In this document: positions 27,267 to 36,221 of the stretch, piece by piece
Position numbering within the stretch: position 1 is the first letter of the stretch
Layout: each line of letters begins with the position of its first letter
Assembly (NCBI GenBank): GCA_017889705.1
Contig: JAGGAB010000022.1
Coordinates: 1 to 64,000 of the forward strand
DNA length: 64,000 nt
Direction: 5' to 3'
Source of the DNA: Bacillota bacterium
Lineage (GTDB): Bacteria > Bacillota > Negativicutes > Sporomusales > Sporomusaceae
Program-made: the position numbers and the translations under genes
Notes under the pieces: generated by a model
What the model saw: the letters and a program-made list of their open reading frames with translations, nothing else
The model's database searches: none
What the model was told of the DNA's origin: nothing

Positions 27267-28127
27267 ATGTTTAAGTTTTCCAGCAAAGGATTGTTGGTGC
27301 TTGCCATTGTTTTGAGTTTGCTGACAACCGGACTTGTGTATAGTTATTTAAAGAAAACAAGTGGTAGTCTTCCCGCTAATTCCGTTGACGTGGTAGTTGC
27401 CAAGGTGGAGATTGGCCCAAAAACCAGAATTACTCCCGAGATGGTGCAGGTAACGAAAATCCCTGCTCCTTATTTGCAGCCAGGGATTGTACAGGATGCG
27501 AAAGATGTCATCGGTATGGTTTCCAAAGAGACAATTGCAGCCGGTGAGCAGATCTCGGTTCGGCGGCTTTGGGGTGAGGGCAAAACGGCTGGGTTTAGCG
27601 GTTCGATTCCACAAAATAAGCGAGCCATAACAGTCGGAGTAAATGAGGTGACAGGTGTTGCCGGCTTTACCAAAGCCGGTGATTATGTGGATGTGGTCGT
27701 TACTTTTGATAAGAACACGGCCGGTGAAAATGTTAGTCAGCTTGTGTTGCAGAACATATTGGTGCTGGCTGCCAACCGGGAAACCGAAAGTGGAGCTGGT
27801 ACTGCCGAAACGGCAAACGCTAATTCCAAAGATAAAAAAGAGGTTGCCAAAACGGCTACTGTTACATTGGCTGTCACGCCTGACGAAGTCGCCAAACTAA
27901 CCTTATCGGAAGATAAGGGAAAAGTTCGGCTGGTGCTTAGGCCTTTTATGCAGAATGCGGATACTGCTATTGCCGGTGCGGTTACGCCTAGGGATATTGT
28001 TGGACTCCATACTCCTCCGGCGTCTTCGCCGCCTGCCGAAAAAGCTCCTGCGCCGCAGGCGACAGCTGCTAAATCCGGTATTCAAATGATTCGGGGAACA
28101 AAGGCAGAGGTCATAGCAATTAACTAG
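27267..28127 (+). CDS. cpaB: Flp pilus assembly protein CpaB/RcpC
   Basis: First gene of the Tad/Flp pilus locus, 286 residues. An N-terminal membrane anchor (8-28) is followed by a SAF domain (about 40-110, VAKVEIGPKTRITPEMVQ) and the CpaB domain (KRAITVGVNEVTGVAGFTK). A proline/alanine-rich stretch lies near 250. CpaB works in the periplasm with the secretin. GGGAGGG precedes the ATG. The 159-bp gap upstream contains an 8-bp inverted repeat (TAGGAGAA/TTCTCCTA) but no promoter I could assign. Confidence 0.9.
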   Translation: MFKFSSKGLLVLAIVLSLLTTGLVYSYLKKTSGSLPANSVDVVVAKVEIGPKTRITPEMVQVTKIPAPYLQPGIVQDAKDVIGMVSKETIAAGEQISVRRLWGEGKTAGFSGSIPQNKRAITVGVNEVTGVAGFTKAGDYVDVVVTFDKNTAGENVSQLVLQNILVLAANRETESGAGTAETANANSKDKKEVAKTATVTLAVTPDEVAKLTLSEDKGKVRLVLRPFMQNADTAIAGAVTPRDIVGLHTPPASSPPAEKAPAPQATAAKSGIQMIRGTKAEVIAIN

Positions 28128-28166
28128 TAACTAGTATTTGTAGCAGCAGAAAGGCAGGCGTTGGCG

Positions 28167-29393
28167 ATGAAGGTAAAGTTGTATGTTGCCGTTATTATAG
28201 TCATGGTAAGTATTTTAGCCAGCAGTATGACGGCTGCTGCCGAAGAAAAAATGACAGTGGCTGTTAATCAATCCCGGGTTCTCTATTTTAATGCTGTTGC
28301 ACGCGTGGCTGTTGCCAACCCCGAAATTGCCGATGTTGTGATTGTATCAGGGAGTGAGGTTTTGCTTGTTGGTAAGGCACCAGGTTTAACAACCCTTCAT
28401 ATTTGGGAGTCAGGAAGCCGTTATAGTTATCAGGTTGAAGTTGGGACTGCTGATGTTACCATTGCCAATGATATTAAAAATATAGTAGGGTTATCGGATA
28501 TTACCGTAAGTAAGGTTAATAAGACCATTATTCTAGAAGGCACCGTCAATGATCAATACCAGAAAAACCGTGTTGAAAAAGTGGCATCGGCCTATGCTGA
28601 AAAAGTCGTCAATCTTTTGGAGATTATTCGCCCGGTGCAAGTTCGCATTGAGGCCAGAGTTGTGGAGATTAACCGGGAAGCAGGCAGAAATGTAGGTATT
28701 AAATGGGCGGGGAATGATACGGGTACAACAGGGAATTTTCTTTTTGGACAATCCTCCGTAAACTCGCTGGCACCTAAGGTTTTTGGCAACTTAGGAACAT
28801 ACAGCCCCATCAATGCGCAAGTGGATGCTCTTGTTAAACATGGTTTAGCCAAAATATTGTCTCAGCCGAATATAATTACCCTAAGTGGTGACAAAGCCAA
28901 TATTATGGTTGGTGGTCAAATACCCGTGCCTATTGGCCTCAATGATGGTCGGATTACCATTGAATGGAAAGATTATGGTATAAAGCTCGATATTGCGCCT
29001 GAAGTAAATGCCGACCAGCTTATCCAGAGCAGAATAAAAGCCGAAGTGAGTACCTTAGACTGGACAGACGAACATAAAATTGAACTCGGCTTGGGCATGA
29101 AGATACCGCCGATAAAAGTTCGCAAGGCAGAAACTGCTGTTGCGATGGCCTCCGGTCAGACTATGGCGATAGGTGGGCTAATTTCCAGTGAGGTTACCAA
29201 AGATGTGTATAAGATTCCGCTATTAGGCGACATACCCATTATCGGCAATCTGTTTAAAAGTACCGCTTTTAGCCGGGGTGAGACCGAAGTAATTATCTTT
29301 ATCACACCGACTATTGTGAACCCTGATGAATACATCCCGCCACAAACACCGGAAATGAAGGAGTTCGTTAAGGAAAACCCATTTAGGGGGTAA
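28167..29393 (+). CDS. cpaC: Flp pilus secretin CpaC/RcpA
   Basis: Outer-membrane secretin of the Tad system, 408 residues. A signal peptide (cleavage near residue 25, after TAAA) precedes the N-terminal domain VNQSRVLYFNAVARVAVANP and a BON-like segment (near 110). The secretin domain has LSQPNIITLSGDKANIMVGG and the C-terminal signature PLLGDIPIIGNLFKS. A secretin implies an outer membrane, which fits a diderm Firmicute. A TTG at 28161 is an alternative start. It ends a few bases before cpaE. Confidence 0.92.
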   Translation: MKVKLYVAVIIVMVSILASSMTAAAEEKMTVAVNQSRVLYFNAVARVAVANPEIADVVIVSGSEVLLVGKAPGLTTLHIWESGSRYSYQVEVGTADVTIANDIKNIVGLSDITVSKVNKTIILEGTVNDQYQKNRVEKVASAYAEKVVNLLEIIRPVQVRIEARVVEINREAGRNVGIKWAGNDTGTTGNFLFGQSSVNSLAPKVFGNLGTYSPINAQVDALVKHGLAKILSQPNIITLSGDKANIMVGGQIPVPIGLNDGRITIEWKDYGIKLDIAPEVNADQLIQSRIKAEVSTLDWTDEHKIELGLGMKIPPIKVRKAETAVAMASGQTMAIGGLISSEVTKDVYKIPLLGDIPIIGNLFKSTAFSRGETEVIIFITPTIVNPDEYIPPQTPEMKEFVKENPFRG

Positions 29394-29397
29394 GTTG

Positions 29398-30612
29398 ATG
29401 AGTGAAAAGATAAAGATTTTTATAGCTGACGATATTGCCGCTACGCGGGAAAGTATATGCAAATTACTCGAATTTGATCCGGATATGATAGTTGTCGGTC
29501 AGGCTGGATCGGGTGAAGAAGCCTTGGAAAAAGTAAAAGAATTGCAGCCTGATGTGATTCTGATGGATATTAATATGCCGGGAATGGATGGCATAACCGC
29601 TACCGAGCAAATTGTTGCGCAGGTGCCAACTGTGTGTATCATCATTATGAGTGTGCAGAGTGAACAGGAGTACCTGCGTCAGGCCATGGTGGCCGGTGCC
29701 AAAAATTATCTGGTTAAGCCGTTTAGCAGTGATGAATTGCTGCAGGCTGTTAAGCAGGGGTTTATTAATGAGAAAAAACGCCGGAACGTCCTCAAATTTG
29801 AGCCTAAACCGACGCAAGGCAAAATTATTACTGTATTCAGTACCAAAGGCGGGATCGGCAAGACTACTATTTCGACAAACTTGGCAGTCGCGTTAGCGGA
29901 GAAAACAAGTACGAACGTGGGCATTGTTGATGCTGATTTGCAATTTGGTGATGTTGCCTTGTTTTTGAATCTGGTGCCGCGGGCAACAGTTGCTGATTTA
30001 GTACGTGATATTGATAGTTTGGACGGTCAGGTTTTGCAAAAATATCTAACACGGTTTGGTGATAAAGTCGCACTGCTGCCTGCACCTGTACGCCCGGAAC
30101 AGGCAGAAACTGTGACAGGCGGTCATCTGGCGGCCATTCTTAAGACCATGCGGGCAAACTTCAAATTTACAATCATTGATACAGCCCCTACCTTTTCCGA
30201 AAGTATGCTTGCCGTGCTTGATGCCTCCGATATTATACTGGTGGTGGCGGCACTGGATTTACCCACAATAAAAAATGTCAAACTGTGTTTAGAGATCATG
30301 GAATCGTTAAACTATGGCAAAGATAAGGTTAAAGTGGTATTAAACCGGGCTGACACCACAAGCGATATCGATATTGCCGAGGTGGAAGCAAGTCTGCAAT
30401 ATAAATTTTCAGCTTCGATTCCCAGTGATGGCAAAGTAGTTGTAACATCTGTGAACAAGGGTGTTCCTTTTGTTGTCAGCCACCCAGGAACGCCGGTATC
30501 ACGCAGTATTTTTGATTTAGCCGGCCTGGTAACAGATTGCGACTGGCAGGCACAGACAGAACCGCAGACGGTAAACGGAGTAGTAGGTCGCCTAAAAAAA
30601 CTATTTAGCTAG
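29398..30612 (+). CDS. cpaE: CpaE/TadZ: receiver domain fused to a MinD/ParA ATPase
   Basis: Localisation ATPase of the Tad pilus, 404 residues. The N-terminal receiver domain (1-125) is complete: D11/D12, phospho-acceptor D57 in ILMDINMPGMDG, a serine in IMSVQS and lysine in YLVKPFS. The C-terminal ATPase has the deviant Walker A KGGIGKTT (near 147) and DADLQFGD. In many CpaE/TadZ proteins the receiver domain is degenerate; here it looks phosphorylatable and close to NarL/DegU types. A DegS-like kinase gene lies 1.2 kb downstream. Confidence 0.9.
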   Translation: MSEKIKIFIADDIAATRESICKLLEFDPDMIVVGQAGSGEEALEKVKELQPDVILMDINMPGMDGITATEQIVAQVPTVCIIIMSVQSEQEYLRQAMVAGAKNYLVKPFSSDELLQAVKQGFINEKKRRNVLKFEPKPTQGKIITVFSTKGGIGKTTISTNLAVALAEKTSTNVGIVDADLQFGDVALFLNLVPRATVADLVRDIDSLDGQVLQKYLTRFGDKVALLPAPVRPEQAETVTGGHLAAILKTMRANFKFTIIDTAPTFSESMLAVLDASDIILVVAALDLPTIKNVKLCLEIMESLNYGKDKVKVVLNRADTTSDIDIAEVEASLQYKFSASIPSDGKVVVTSVNKGVPFVVSHPGTPVSRSIFDLAGLVTDCDWQAQTEPQTVNGVVGRLKKLFS

Positions 30613-30627
30613 AGAGGAGCCGCCAAC

Positions 30628-31284
30628 ATGCTGCTGGTAATCGGGATTGTGCTGTTTCTCAATCTGCTGGCTGTTTGTGTTGTCTTTCTTAGCTGGCATA
30701 GCCGCAGAAAGGCGGCTGTGCGCCAGCGAATAGAACAATACTTGACGCCTGTTGCCGAAGATAACCTGCAGCCGGTAAAAGCTAAATCAGCTGCCGGAAA
30801 TCAGCCTGGCGGCTGGCGGGTAGTTATCAAATGGTTGGGGGAACAAATTACCTTATCTGATGGCTCTTGGAAAAAACGGATGGAACATCGTCTTATTCAG
30901 GCAGGTTTGCCACTCAAAAGCCAGGAATTCTTAGTAGTTTGTCTGGGATGCGCGATGCTTGGCAGTTTACTCATTATGATAAATGGCGGTTTGCCGGGAG
31001 CTGTGGTTGGCAGCGTTTGCGGGTATTATCTGCCGCGGGTGTTTTTGCGAATCAAAATCAAGCGGCGGGCAAAAGCCTTCAATGATCAGTTAGGAGATAC
31101 ACTTATCCTTATTGCTAATGCACTTAGGACAGGCTATAGCTTTATGCAGGCGGTCGAGATGGTAGCCCGCGAGATGATGCCGCCGATTTCTGCCGAATTT
31201 GACCGGACGCTTAGAGAGATGAATTTAGGTGTGCCAACAGAAGTCGCCATGAGAGGGTGGATAGTGATGATTTGGATTTGGTGA
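30628..31284 (+). pseudogene. tadB: TadB, N-terminal part of a frameshifted gene
   Basis: Inner-membrane platform protein of the Tad pilus. This part has an N-terminal helix, a basic cytoplasmic stretch, two helices (near 105-145) and the start of the T2SSF domain (FNDQLGDTLILIANALRTGY) up to NLGVPTEVAM. The frame then reads RGWIVMIWIW and stops. Homologues continue with about four more residues and RVDSDDLDL, which is found in another frame immediately after. A loss of roughly ten bases explains this. GAGAGGAG precedes the ATG. Confidence 0.85.
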
Positions 31285-31595
31285 TAACGGCGGTGTTGAT
31301 TCAGCGGCAGGTGGGTGGAAATTTGGCAGAGGTTCTGGACAGTATCGCCACTACCATCCGCGAGCGAATTCGCATTAAAGGAGAGATAAAGACCTTAACA
31401 GCGCAGGGGCGAATGTCGGGTGTGATTATTAGTTTGCTGCCTGTTGCTTTATTGGTTGCGCTCAAGTTGATTAATCCAGGATATATTGATTTGTTGTTTA
31501 CCCAACAAGTTGGCCAAATTATGTTGGGGGTCGCGATTTGCGGACAATTGCTGGGAGTTGTGGCTATCCAAAAAATCGTTAATATTGAGATTTAA
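31257..31595 (+). pseudogene. tadB: TadB, C-terminal part of a frameshifted gene
   Basis: Reads RVDSDDLDLVITAVLIQRQV, then GGNLAEVLDSIATTIRERIR, and LTAQGRMSG, the continuation of the TadB T2SSF domain, with two final membrane helices. It overlaps the upstream fragment by 28 bp in a different frame and has no good ribosome site of its own. Without a correction the platform protein would be broken, which matters because the rest of the pilus locus looks intact. Confidence 0.82.
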
Positions 31596-31654
31596 AAGCT
31601 GGCAGAGGGAGGGAGATATTTTCACCCTCTGCTGTTGTTTGTTTTTACCCTAAC

Positions 31655-31738
31655 AAAATGAATAACTTTCTTAAGAACAGGATAAGGTAGCATCGACTTG
31701 CGCTTATCCTAAAACTCGGCGCAAGCCGTGGTTCTTTT
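31655..31738 (+). repeat. Dispersed repeat, one degenerate copy
   Basis: AACTTTCTTAAGAACAGGAT, then AAGG.AGCATCGACTTGCG and ACTCGGCGCAAGCCGTGGTT match the 93-bp units at 52826-53104, including the CGGC-GCAA-GCCG hairpin. The copy lies between the tadB remnant and the DegS-like kinase gene. Confidence 0.75.
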
Positions 31739-31811
31739 TGCAGGATATGGGGCTGGGATGGCGAATTTGCATTATAGCATTCATTTGGAAGAAGGTTTGA
31801 GTGGTGAACGG

Positions 31812-32942
31812 ATGAAAAATCTTGATGTAAAATTTCTTGATAAAATTGTAAAAACAACGATTGCTGCTGTAGAAAAAAGTAAAACGCAAATATTTGATAT
31901 ATATGAAGCTGCCAAGGTTGAAATGGATAATGTCAAGCAGGATGTTGAACGGATAAAAGTTGAAACGGCCGACGTTATTTTTAAAGTTGACGATCTTGAG
32001 AAAAAAGAACGACGTTCCCGCCTTAGACTTATGGAAGTTAGCCGCAATTTTAAAAAATATGCGGAAGAAGATATTAAATCATCGTATGAAGACACTAGCA
32101 ATGTTCAGCTTGAACTGGCGATGTCCAGGCTCCAGGAGCAAAATTTGCGCCGTCAGCGGGATGAATTTGAATTAAGGCTTAAAGCTTTAAAAAATACCGT
32201 GGAAAAAGCCGAAACGCTGGTTTCACAAGTTGGCGCTGTACTGGGTTATTTGGGTAATCATATGGGCACAGTCGTCACTCAGATTGAAACCCTTCAGGCC
32301 AGTCAGGTTTTCGGGGCCAAAATCATCCGGGCTCAGGAAGAAGAACGCCGGCGGGTTGCCCGGGAAATTCATGATGGACCGGCGCAAGCCATGGCTAATA
32401 TTGTCTTTAGAGCCGAAGTGTGTGAACGCTTAGTAGATGTAGATATCGAACGGGCCAAAACTGAGCTTAAGGACCTTAGGGATCAGGTGCGGGTAGCACT
32501 AAGGGAGACACGGGATATTATCTTTGACTTACGTCCCATGACGCTTGACGATTTGGGTTTAGTGCCAACTATCAGGCGAGTTTTGGAAACTATGAAAGAC
32601 CGGTGCCGTATTTTTTCCGAGGTCAAAATTCTTGGGGAAGAAAAGCGGCTTGATGCGCATTTTGAAATTGGACTGTTCCGAATTATCCAAGAAGCGCTTA
32701 ACAATGTTGAAAAACATGCTCATGCCACGAATGTATGGGTGCGCATTGATTTTCGGCCGAGTGTGGTGTCTGCGGTTGTTGAAGATGATGGACAGGGTTT
32801 TGACACCGAAAGCGCGAGTGGTAATGAAAGTTTTGGACTTATGGGTATGCGTGAACGCATTAATTTATTAGGGGGCGAACTCACGATAAAATCAGAACCT
32901 GGCAAAGGAACGCGGGTCTTTGTTACCGTACCGCTTAAATAA
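31812..32942 (+). CDS. DegS-like sensor histidine kinase
   Basis: Cytoplasmic two-component kinase, 376 residues from 31812. The N-terminal coiled-coil sensor region (LDKIVKTTIAAVEKSK, about 1-175) resembles DegS. The HisKA_3 dimerisation helix has the phospho-acceptor H187 in RVAREIHDGPAQ. The ATPase domain has FRIIQEALNNVEKHA and DDGQGF, then GLMGMRERI. The start is uncertain (31758 is possible) because a dispersed repeat lies directly upstream. No DegU-like regulator follows; the nearest receiver domain is in CpaE. Confidence 0.85.
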   Translation: MKNLDVKFLDKIVKTTIAAVEKSKTQIFDIYEAAKVEMDNVKQDVERIKVETADVIFKVDDLEKKERRSRLRLMEVSRNFKKYAEEDIKSSYEDTSNVQLELAMSRLQEQNLRRQRDEFELRLKALKNTVEKAETLVSQVGAVLGYLGNHMGTVVTQIETLQASQVFGAKIIRAQEEERRRVAREIHDGPAQAMANIVFRAEVCERLVDVDIERAKTELKDLRDQVRVALRETRDIIFDLRPMTLDDLGLVPTIRRVLETMKDRCRIFSEVKILGEEKRLDAHFEIGLFRIIQEALNNVEKHAHATNVWVRIDFRPSVVSAVVEDDGQGFDTESASGNESFGLMGMRERINLLGGELTIKSEPGKGTRVFVTVPLK

Positions 32943-33079
32943 TAGGAATAATGCACTGCCCTTAGGACTAATCTCCTTACATATCCTTGGGACTTAGCAC
33001 CCACCGTGAACCCAGTAGTAATAAGCCTTGATGCCTAACGAATTTGAGACTGACGGACGATGTTCGACTGCCTTCTTGC

Positions 33080-33088
33080 TGGTATAAT
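33080..33088 (+). promoter_or_regulatory. Extended -10 promoter of the flp pilin gene
   Basis: TGGTATAAT, an extended -10 (TGN-TATAAT) about 60 bp before the pilin start codon. No strong -35 at 17 bp. It would let pilin be made separately from the upstream genes. Confidence 0.5.
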
Positions 33089-33148
33089 GAAATCAGAACC
33101 AAGCGAGATATCCTAATAATAAAAGACGCAATATGGGAGGTAGGGCAA

Positions 33149-33325
33149 ATGTTGAAAATGTACTGGGAAGCTTTGAAATCTCGTTGCCTCAATGAAAAAG
33201 GGCAAGGTATGGTGGAATATGGGCTCATTTTGGCTCTTGTCGCCATATTTGCAATGGGAGCCTTTACCGGTGTAGGTACAGCTATTATTAATAAGCTTGG
33301 TGAAGTAGTAACTGCCCTGGGGTAA
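33149..33325 (+). CDS. flp: Flp-type class IVb prepilin
   Basis: Major pilin precursor of 58 residues. The leader ends at a glycine followed by QGMVEYGLILALVAI; cleavage G|QGMVEY leaves E at +5 and Y at +6, the diagnostic Flp motif. One hydrophobic helix follows, then a short tail. GGGAGGT precedes the ATG at 33149. No prepilin peptidase gene (tadV/cpaA) is in the window. Confidence 0.93.
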   Translation: MLKMYWEALKSRCLNEKGQGMVEYGLILALVAIFAMGAFTGVGTAIINKLGEVVTALG

Positions 33326-33399
33326 TCAGTAGTTCATTTTATGGATAGTTTATAAATGTATATGAGAAATATCATATCGGAATCTATGTTTTGTCTATG

Positions 33400-33427
33400 A
33401 TCCTCCTGGCTACAAGCGCAGGAGGAT
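33400..33427 (+). terminator. Hairpin between flp and tadE (partial terminator)
   Basis: ATCCTCCTG pairs with CAGGAGGAT around a 10-nt loop, followed by TGCTTTTAAG. The short T-run suggests partial termination, giving more pilin mRNA than downstream message. Confidence 0.55.
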
Positions 33428-33450
33428 TGCTTTTAAGGGGGCATAGCTGC

Positions 33451-33867
33451 ATGGCTGGCAAGCGATACCTTACAAACAACCGGGGCCAGGCTATTGTTGA
33501 AACCGCTTTAATTTTACCGGTCATTGTGTTGTTGTTATTTGCGATAATGGAATTTGGTCAGATTTTTAACCAATATATTGTAGTGACTGCAGCAGCGCGT
33601 GAGGGTGCGCGGGCCGCTGCGGTAAGTGATGATGCAGCAGCGCAATTGGCTATTGTCAATGCAACCACCAGTATCAGTAACAGTGGGTTAAGTGTTGCCA
33701 TTGTCTACCCGGAAGGCGGGCGCGAACAAGGCAAGTCTGTCACTGTAACAGTAAGTAAACCTATTGAGGTCAATACGCCGATGATTAAAGAAATCATTGA
33801 CAGTGTGTTTGCTGGTAGGCCGCCTATGCTTGTCGGACGCTCAGTCATGCGGGTAGAACAGCCATGA
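33451..33867 (+). CDS. tadE: TadE-like minor pseudopilin
   Basis: Pilus minor component of 138 residues with the TadE segment NNRGQAIVETALILPVIVLL and EFGQIFNQY. The helix is followed by a beta-rich periplasmic part. AAGGGGG before the ATG at 33451 decides the start. It overlaps tadG by four bases (ATGA), so the two are translationally coupled. Confidence 0.88.
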   Translation: MAGKRYLTNNRGQAIVETALILPVIVLLLFAIMEFGQIFNQYIVVTAAAREGARAAAVSDDAAAQLAIVNATTSISNSGLSVAIVYPEGGREQGKSVTVTVSKPIEVNTPMIKEIIDSVFAGRPPMLVGRSVMRVEQP

Positions 33868-34784
33868 GAGCGCTACTTGCCAATCAACGGGGTTCGATAA
33901 CAATTGTAATGGTGGCAGCACTGGCTGCGCTCTTAGGATTTGCAGTATTGGTTATTGATGTTGGACTTCTTTATGTAAATCGCGCTGAACTTGTAAATAT
34001 GGCAGATGCGGCTGCGCTTGCCGGAATACAGGATTTACCTGATGACATCGTGCGGGCTGAAGCCAGCAGCCGCGCTTATGCCGCGATAAATGGTCGCAGC
34101 AATGACAGCGTAGCAGTAGCCATACCTTCCAACAAAGTTGTAGCAGTTACTGCAGCAAGGGTTGTGGAACTTACTTTTGCTAAAATATTGGGTATACACA
34201 GGGCAGAGGTGCGGGCAGAGGCGGCTGCTGTTTTGAGACCTATAAGTGGTGTAATGGGTGTAGTACCGTTTGGTGTTGTTAAACAAGATTTTATATATGG
34301 GCAAACCTATGACCTTAAAGTGGGAGCCAGTGACGGTTATGCCGGTAACTATGATGCGTTGGCTTTGGGTGGGACTGGATCGCGCAATTACGCAGATAAT
34401 ATTAAGTATGGTTATGAGGCCAAACTGTCTGTTGGCCAGTGGGTGTCGACCGAAACAGGTAATATGTCAGGCGGCACTACAGAAGGCGTGAATTATCGCA
34501 TTCAAGCTGATGCCGCGGCTACCTATGATACGGTAGAACCGGGATCACCCCGGATTGTTATTGTACCGCTTATTGAGTCTATTATGAATGATACTGGCAG
34601 GCATGATGTTAAAATTGTCGGTTTTGCCGGTTTCTTTTTGGAAGGTGTGAGTGGGTCAGGCAACCTTAATAATGTCAGTGGTAAATTTATGCATTTGGTA
34701 ACTGCCGGTGATACTTCCGGTACTGCTCCTGATTTCGGTGTATATAGTGCCTCGCTTGTACCTTATGAATCTGTTATTCAATGA
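33864..34784 (+). CDS. tadG: TadG-like pilus protein
   Basis: Protein of 306 residues with the Tad-type N-terminus NQRGSITIVMVAALAALLGF and VLVIDVGLLYVNRAELVNMA, then a periplasmic domain of unclear fold (about 90-306, rich in glycine and aromatic residues). It is shorter than proteobacterial TadG and lacks a von Willebrand domain that I can recognise. Coupled to tadE by a four-base overlap and followed by tadA after 40 bp. Confidence 0.82.
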   Translation: MRALLANQRGSITIVMVAALAALLGFAVLVIDVGLLYVNRAELVNMADAAALAGIQDLPDDIVRAEASSRAYAAINGRSNDSVAVAIPSNKVVAVTAARVVELTFAKILGIHRAEVRAEAAAVLRPISGVMGVVPFGVVKQDFIYGQTYDLKVGASDGYAGNYDALALGGTGSRNYADNIKYGYEAKLSVGQWVSTETGNMSGGTTEGVNYRIQADAAATYDTVEPGSPRIVIVPLIESIMNDTGRHDVKIVGFAGFFLEGVSGSGNLNNVSGKFMHLVTAGDTSGTAPDFGVYSASLVPYESVIQ

Positions 34785-34824
34785 TTACTAATTAAGCAGA
34801 CGCCAAGTTGTGGAGGAGAAATAT

Positions 34825-36204
34825 ATGTCGCTGTTAAAACGCTTAGAGGCTGCGCAAAACCCCAGACAACAAACAGGCAAAGGTGTAGAAAATCTCAAAA
34901 CAGCGCCAATAGTTACAACAGATCCTTATCAGGACTTAAAGATAAAAATACACAAAATAATAATTGAGGAAATGAGCCAGGAAGAAAGTCGGGCGCTTAT
35001 CAACAAAGAGGTTGATATAAATATCTTGGGCGAAGTGGTTGCCCGCATTGCCAATATCGCCATGGACGAAGAGAGTGTGCCGGTTCCCAGAAATGAGCGT
35101 GCACGGATTATTGCTGAAATTACGGATGAGGCGTTAGGTTATGGTCCGATTGACCCCTTGCTAAAAGATGACTCGGTTTCAGAGGTGATGGTTAATAGCG
35201 CCAGACAGGTGTATGTGGAGCGAAAAGGCAAATTGGTTTTGACTGATGTGCGTTTCCGGGACGAAGCTCATGTTATGCATGTTATAGAAAAAATTGTAGC
35301 GCCTTTAGGTCGGCGTATTGATGAAAGTTCACCTATGGTGGATGCTCGTTTGCCTGACGGTTCCCGGGTCAATGCCATTATCCCACCGCTAGCCTTGAAA
35401 GGCCCCTGTCTTACCATCCGGAAGTTTGCCAAAAATCCGCTGACAGTTGATAATCTTATCAGTTTCGGTACACTAACACAGGAAATGGCTGAATTTCTAC
35501 GGGCGTGTGTTGAGGGTAAGCTAAATATTGTAGTATCTGGTGGCACAGGTTCGGGAAAAACAACGACGCTAAACATTCTGTCGGCGTTTATTCCACGGGA
35601 CGAACGCGTTGTTACCATTGAAGATGCAGCCGAATTGCAGCTCCGGCAGGAGCATGTTGTTACCTTGGAAACACGGCCGGCCAATATTGAGGGCAAAGGT
35701 GCCATTGCGATGCGTGACCTTGTCCGCAACAGCCTCAGAATGCGGCCTGACCGGATTGTTGTCGGTGAAGTCAGAAGCGGCGAAGCACTTGACATGCTGC
35801 AGGCAATGAATACAGGCCATGATGGATCATTAACCACTGGTCACGCCAATTCGCCGCGTGATATGCTCAGCCGGCTTGAAACCATGGTGCTTATGGCCGG
35901 TATGGATTTGCCGGTTAGAGCCATACGCGAACAGATTGCATCAGCTGTTGACCTGATTGTTCAGCAGTCGCGTCTCCAGGACGGCAGCCGTCGCCTTACG
36001 CATTTAACCGAGGTACAAGGTATGGAGGGAGATGTTATAACTCTCCAGGATATCTTTGTGTTTGAACAGACCGGTAGGGACAGCAGCGGCAAGATTACCG
36101 GGTATTTTAAACCAACAGGAATTCGGCCTAAATTCCTGGAAAAAATGATTGCCAATGGAATAGAGTTACCGAATGAGACTTTTTGGCCCAAGCAAGTGCA
36201 ATAA
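34825..36204 (+). CDS. tadA: Tad pilus assembly ATPase TadA/CpaF
   Basis: Hexameric secretion ATPase powering pilus assembly, 459 residues. After an N-terminal helical part comes the CpaF core: YGPIDPLLKDDSVSEVMVN, LPDGSRVNAIIPP, Walker A SGGTGSGKTT (near 240), Asp box, Walker B and GHDGSLTTGHANSP. The ATG at 34825 has GGAGGAG upstream; a GTG at 34810 is less likely. In most loci tadA comes just before tadB; here it follows tadG, so the order is rearranged. Confidence 0.94.
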   Translation: MSLLKRLEAAQNPRQQTGKGVENLKTAPIVTTDPYQDLKIKIHKIIIEEMSQEESRALINKEVDINILGEVVARIANIAMDEESVPVPRNERARIIAEITDEALGYGPIDPLLKDDSVSEVMVNSARQVYVERKGKLVLTDVRFRDEAHVMHVIEKIVAPLGRRIDESSPMVDARLPDGSRVNAIIPPLALKGPCLTIRKFAKNPLTVDNLISFGTLTQEMAEFLRACVEGKLNIVVSGGTGSGKTTTLNILSAFIPRDERVVTIEDAAELQLRQEHVVTLETRPANIEGKGAIAMRDLVRNSLRMRPDRIVVGEVRSGEALDMLQAMNTGHDGSLTTGHANSPRDMLSRLETMVLMAGMDLPVRAIREQIASAVDLIVQQSRLQDGSRRLTHLTEVQGMEGDVITLQDIFVFEQTGRDSSGKITGYFKPTGIRPKFLEKMIANGIELPNETFWPKQVQ

Positions 36205-36221
36205 AAAGGAGGAACTATAGC

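Noticed and set aside
35268..35837. A 189-codon antisense frame within tadA
   Set aside because: It is a mirror of a well-conserved ATPase gene, with low-complexity translation and no ribosome site.
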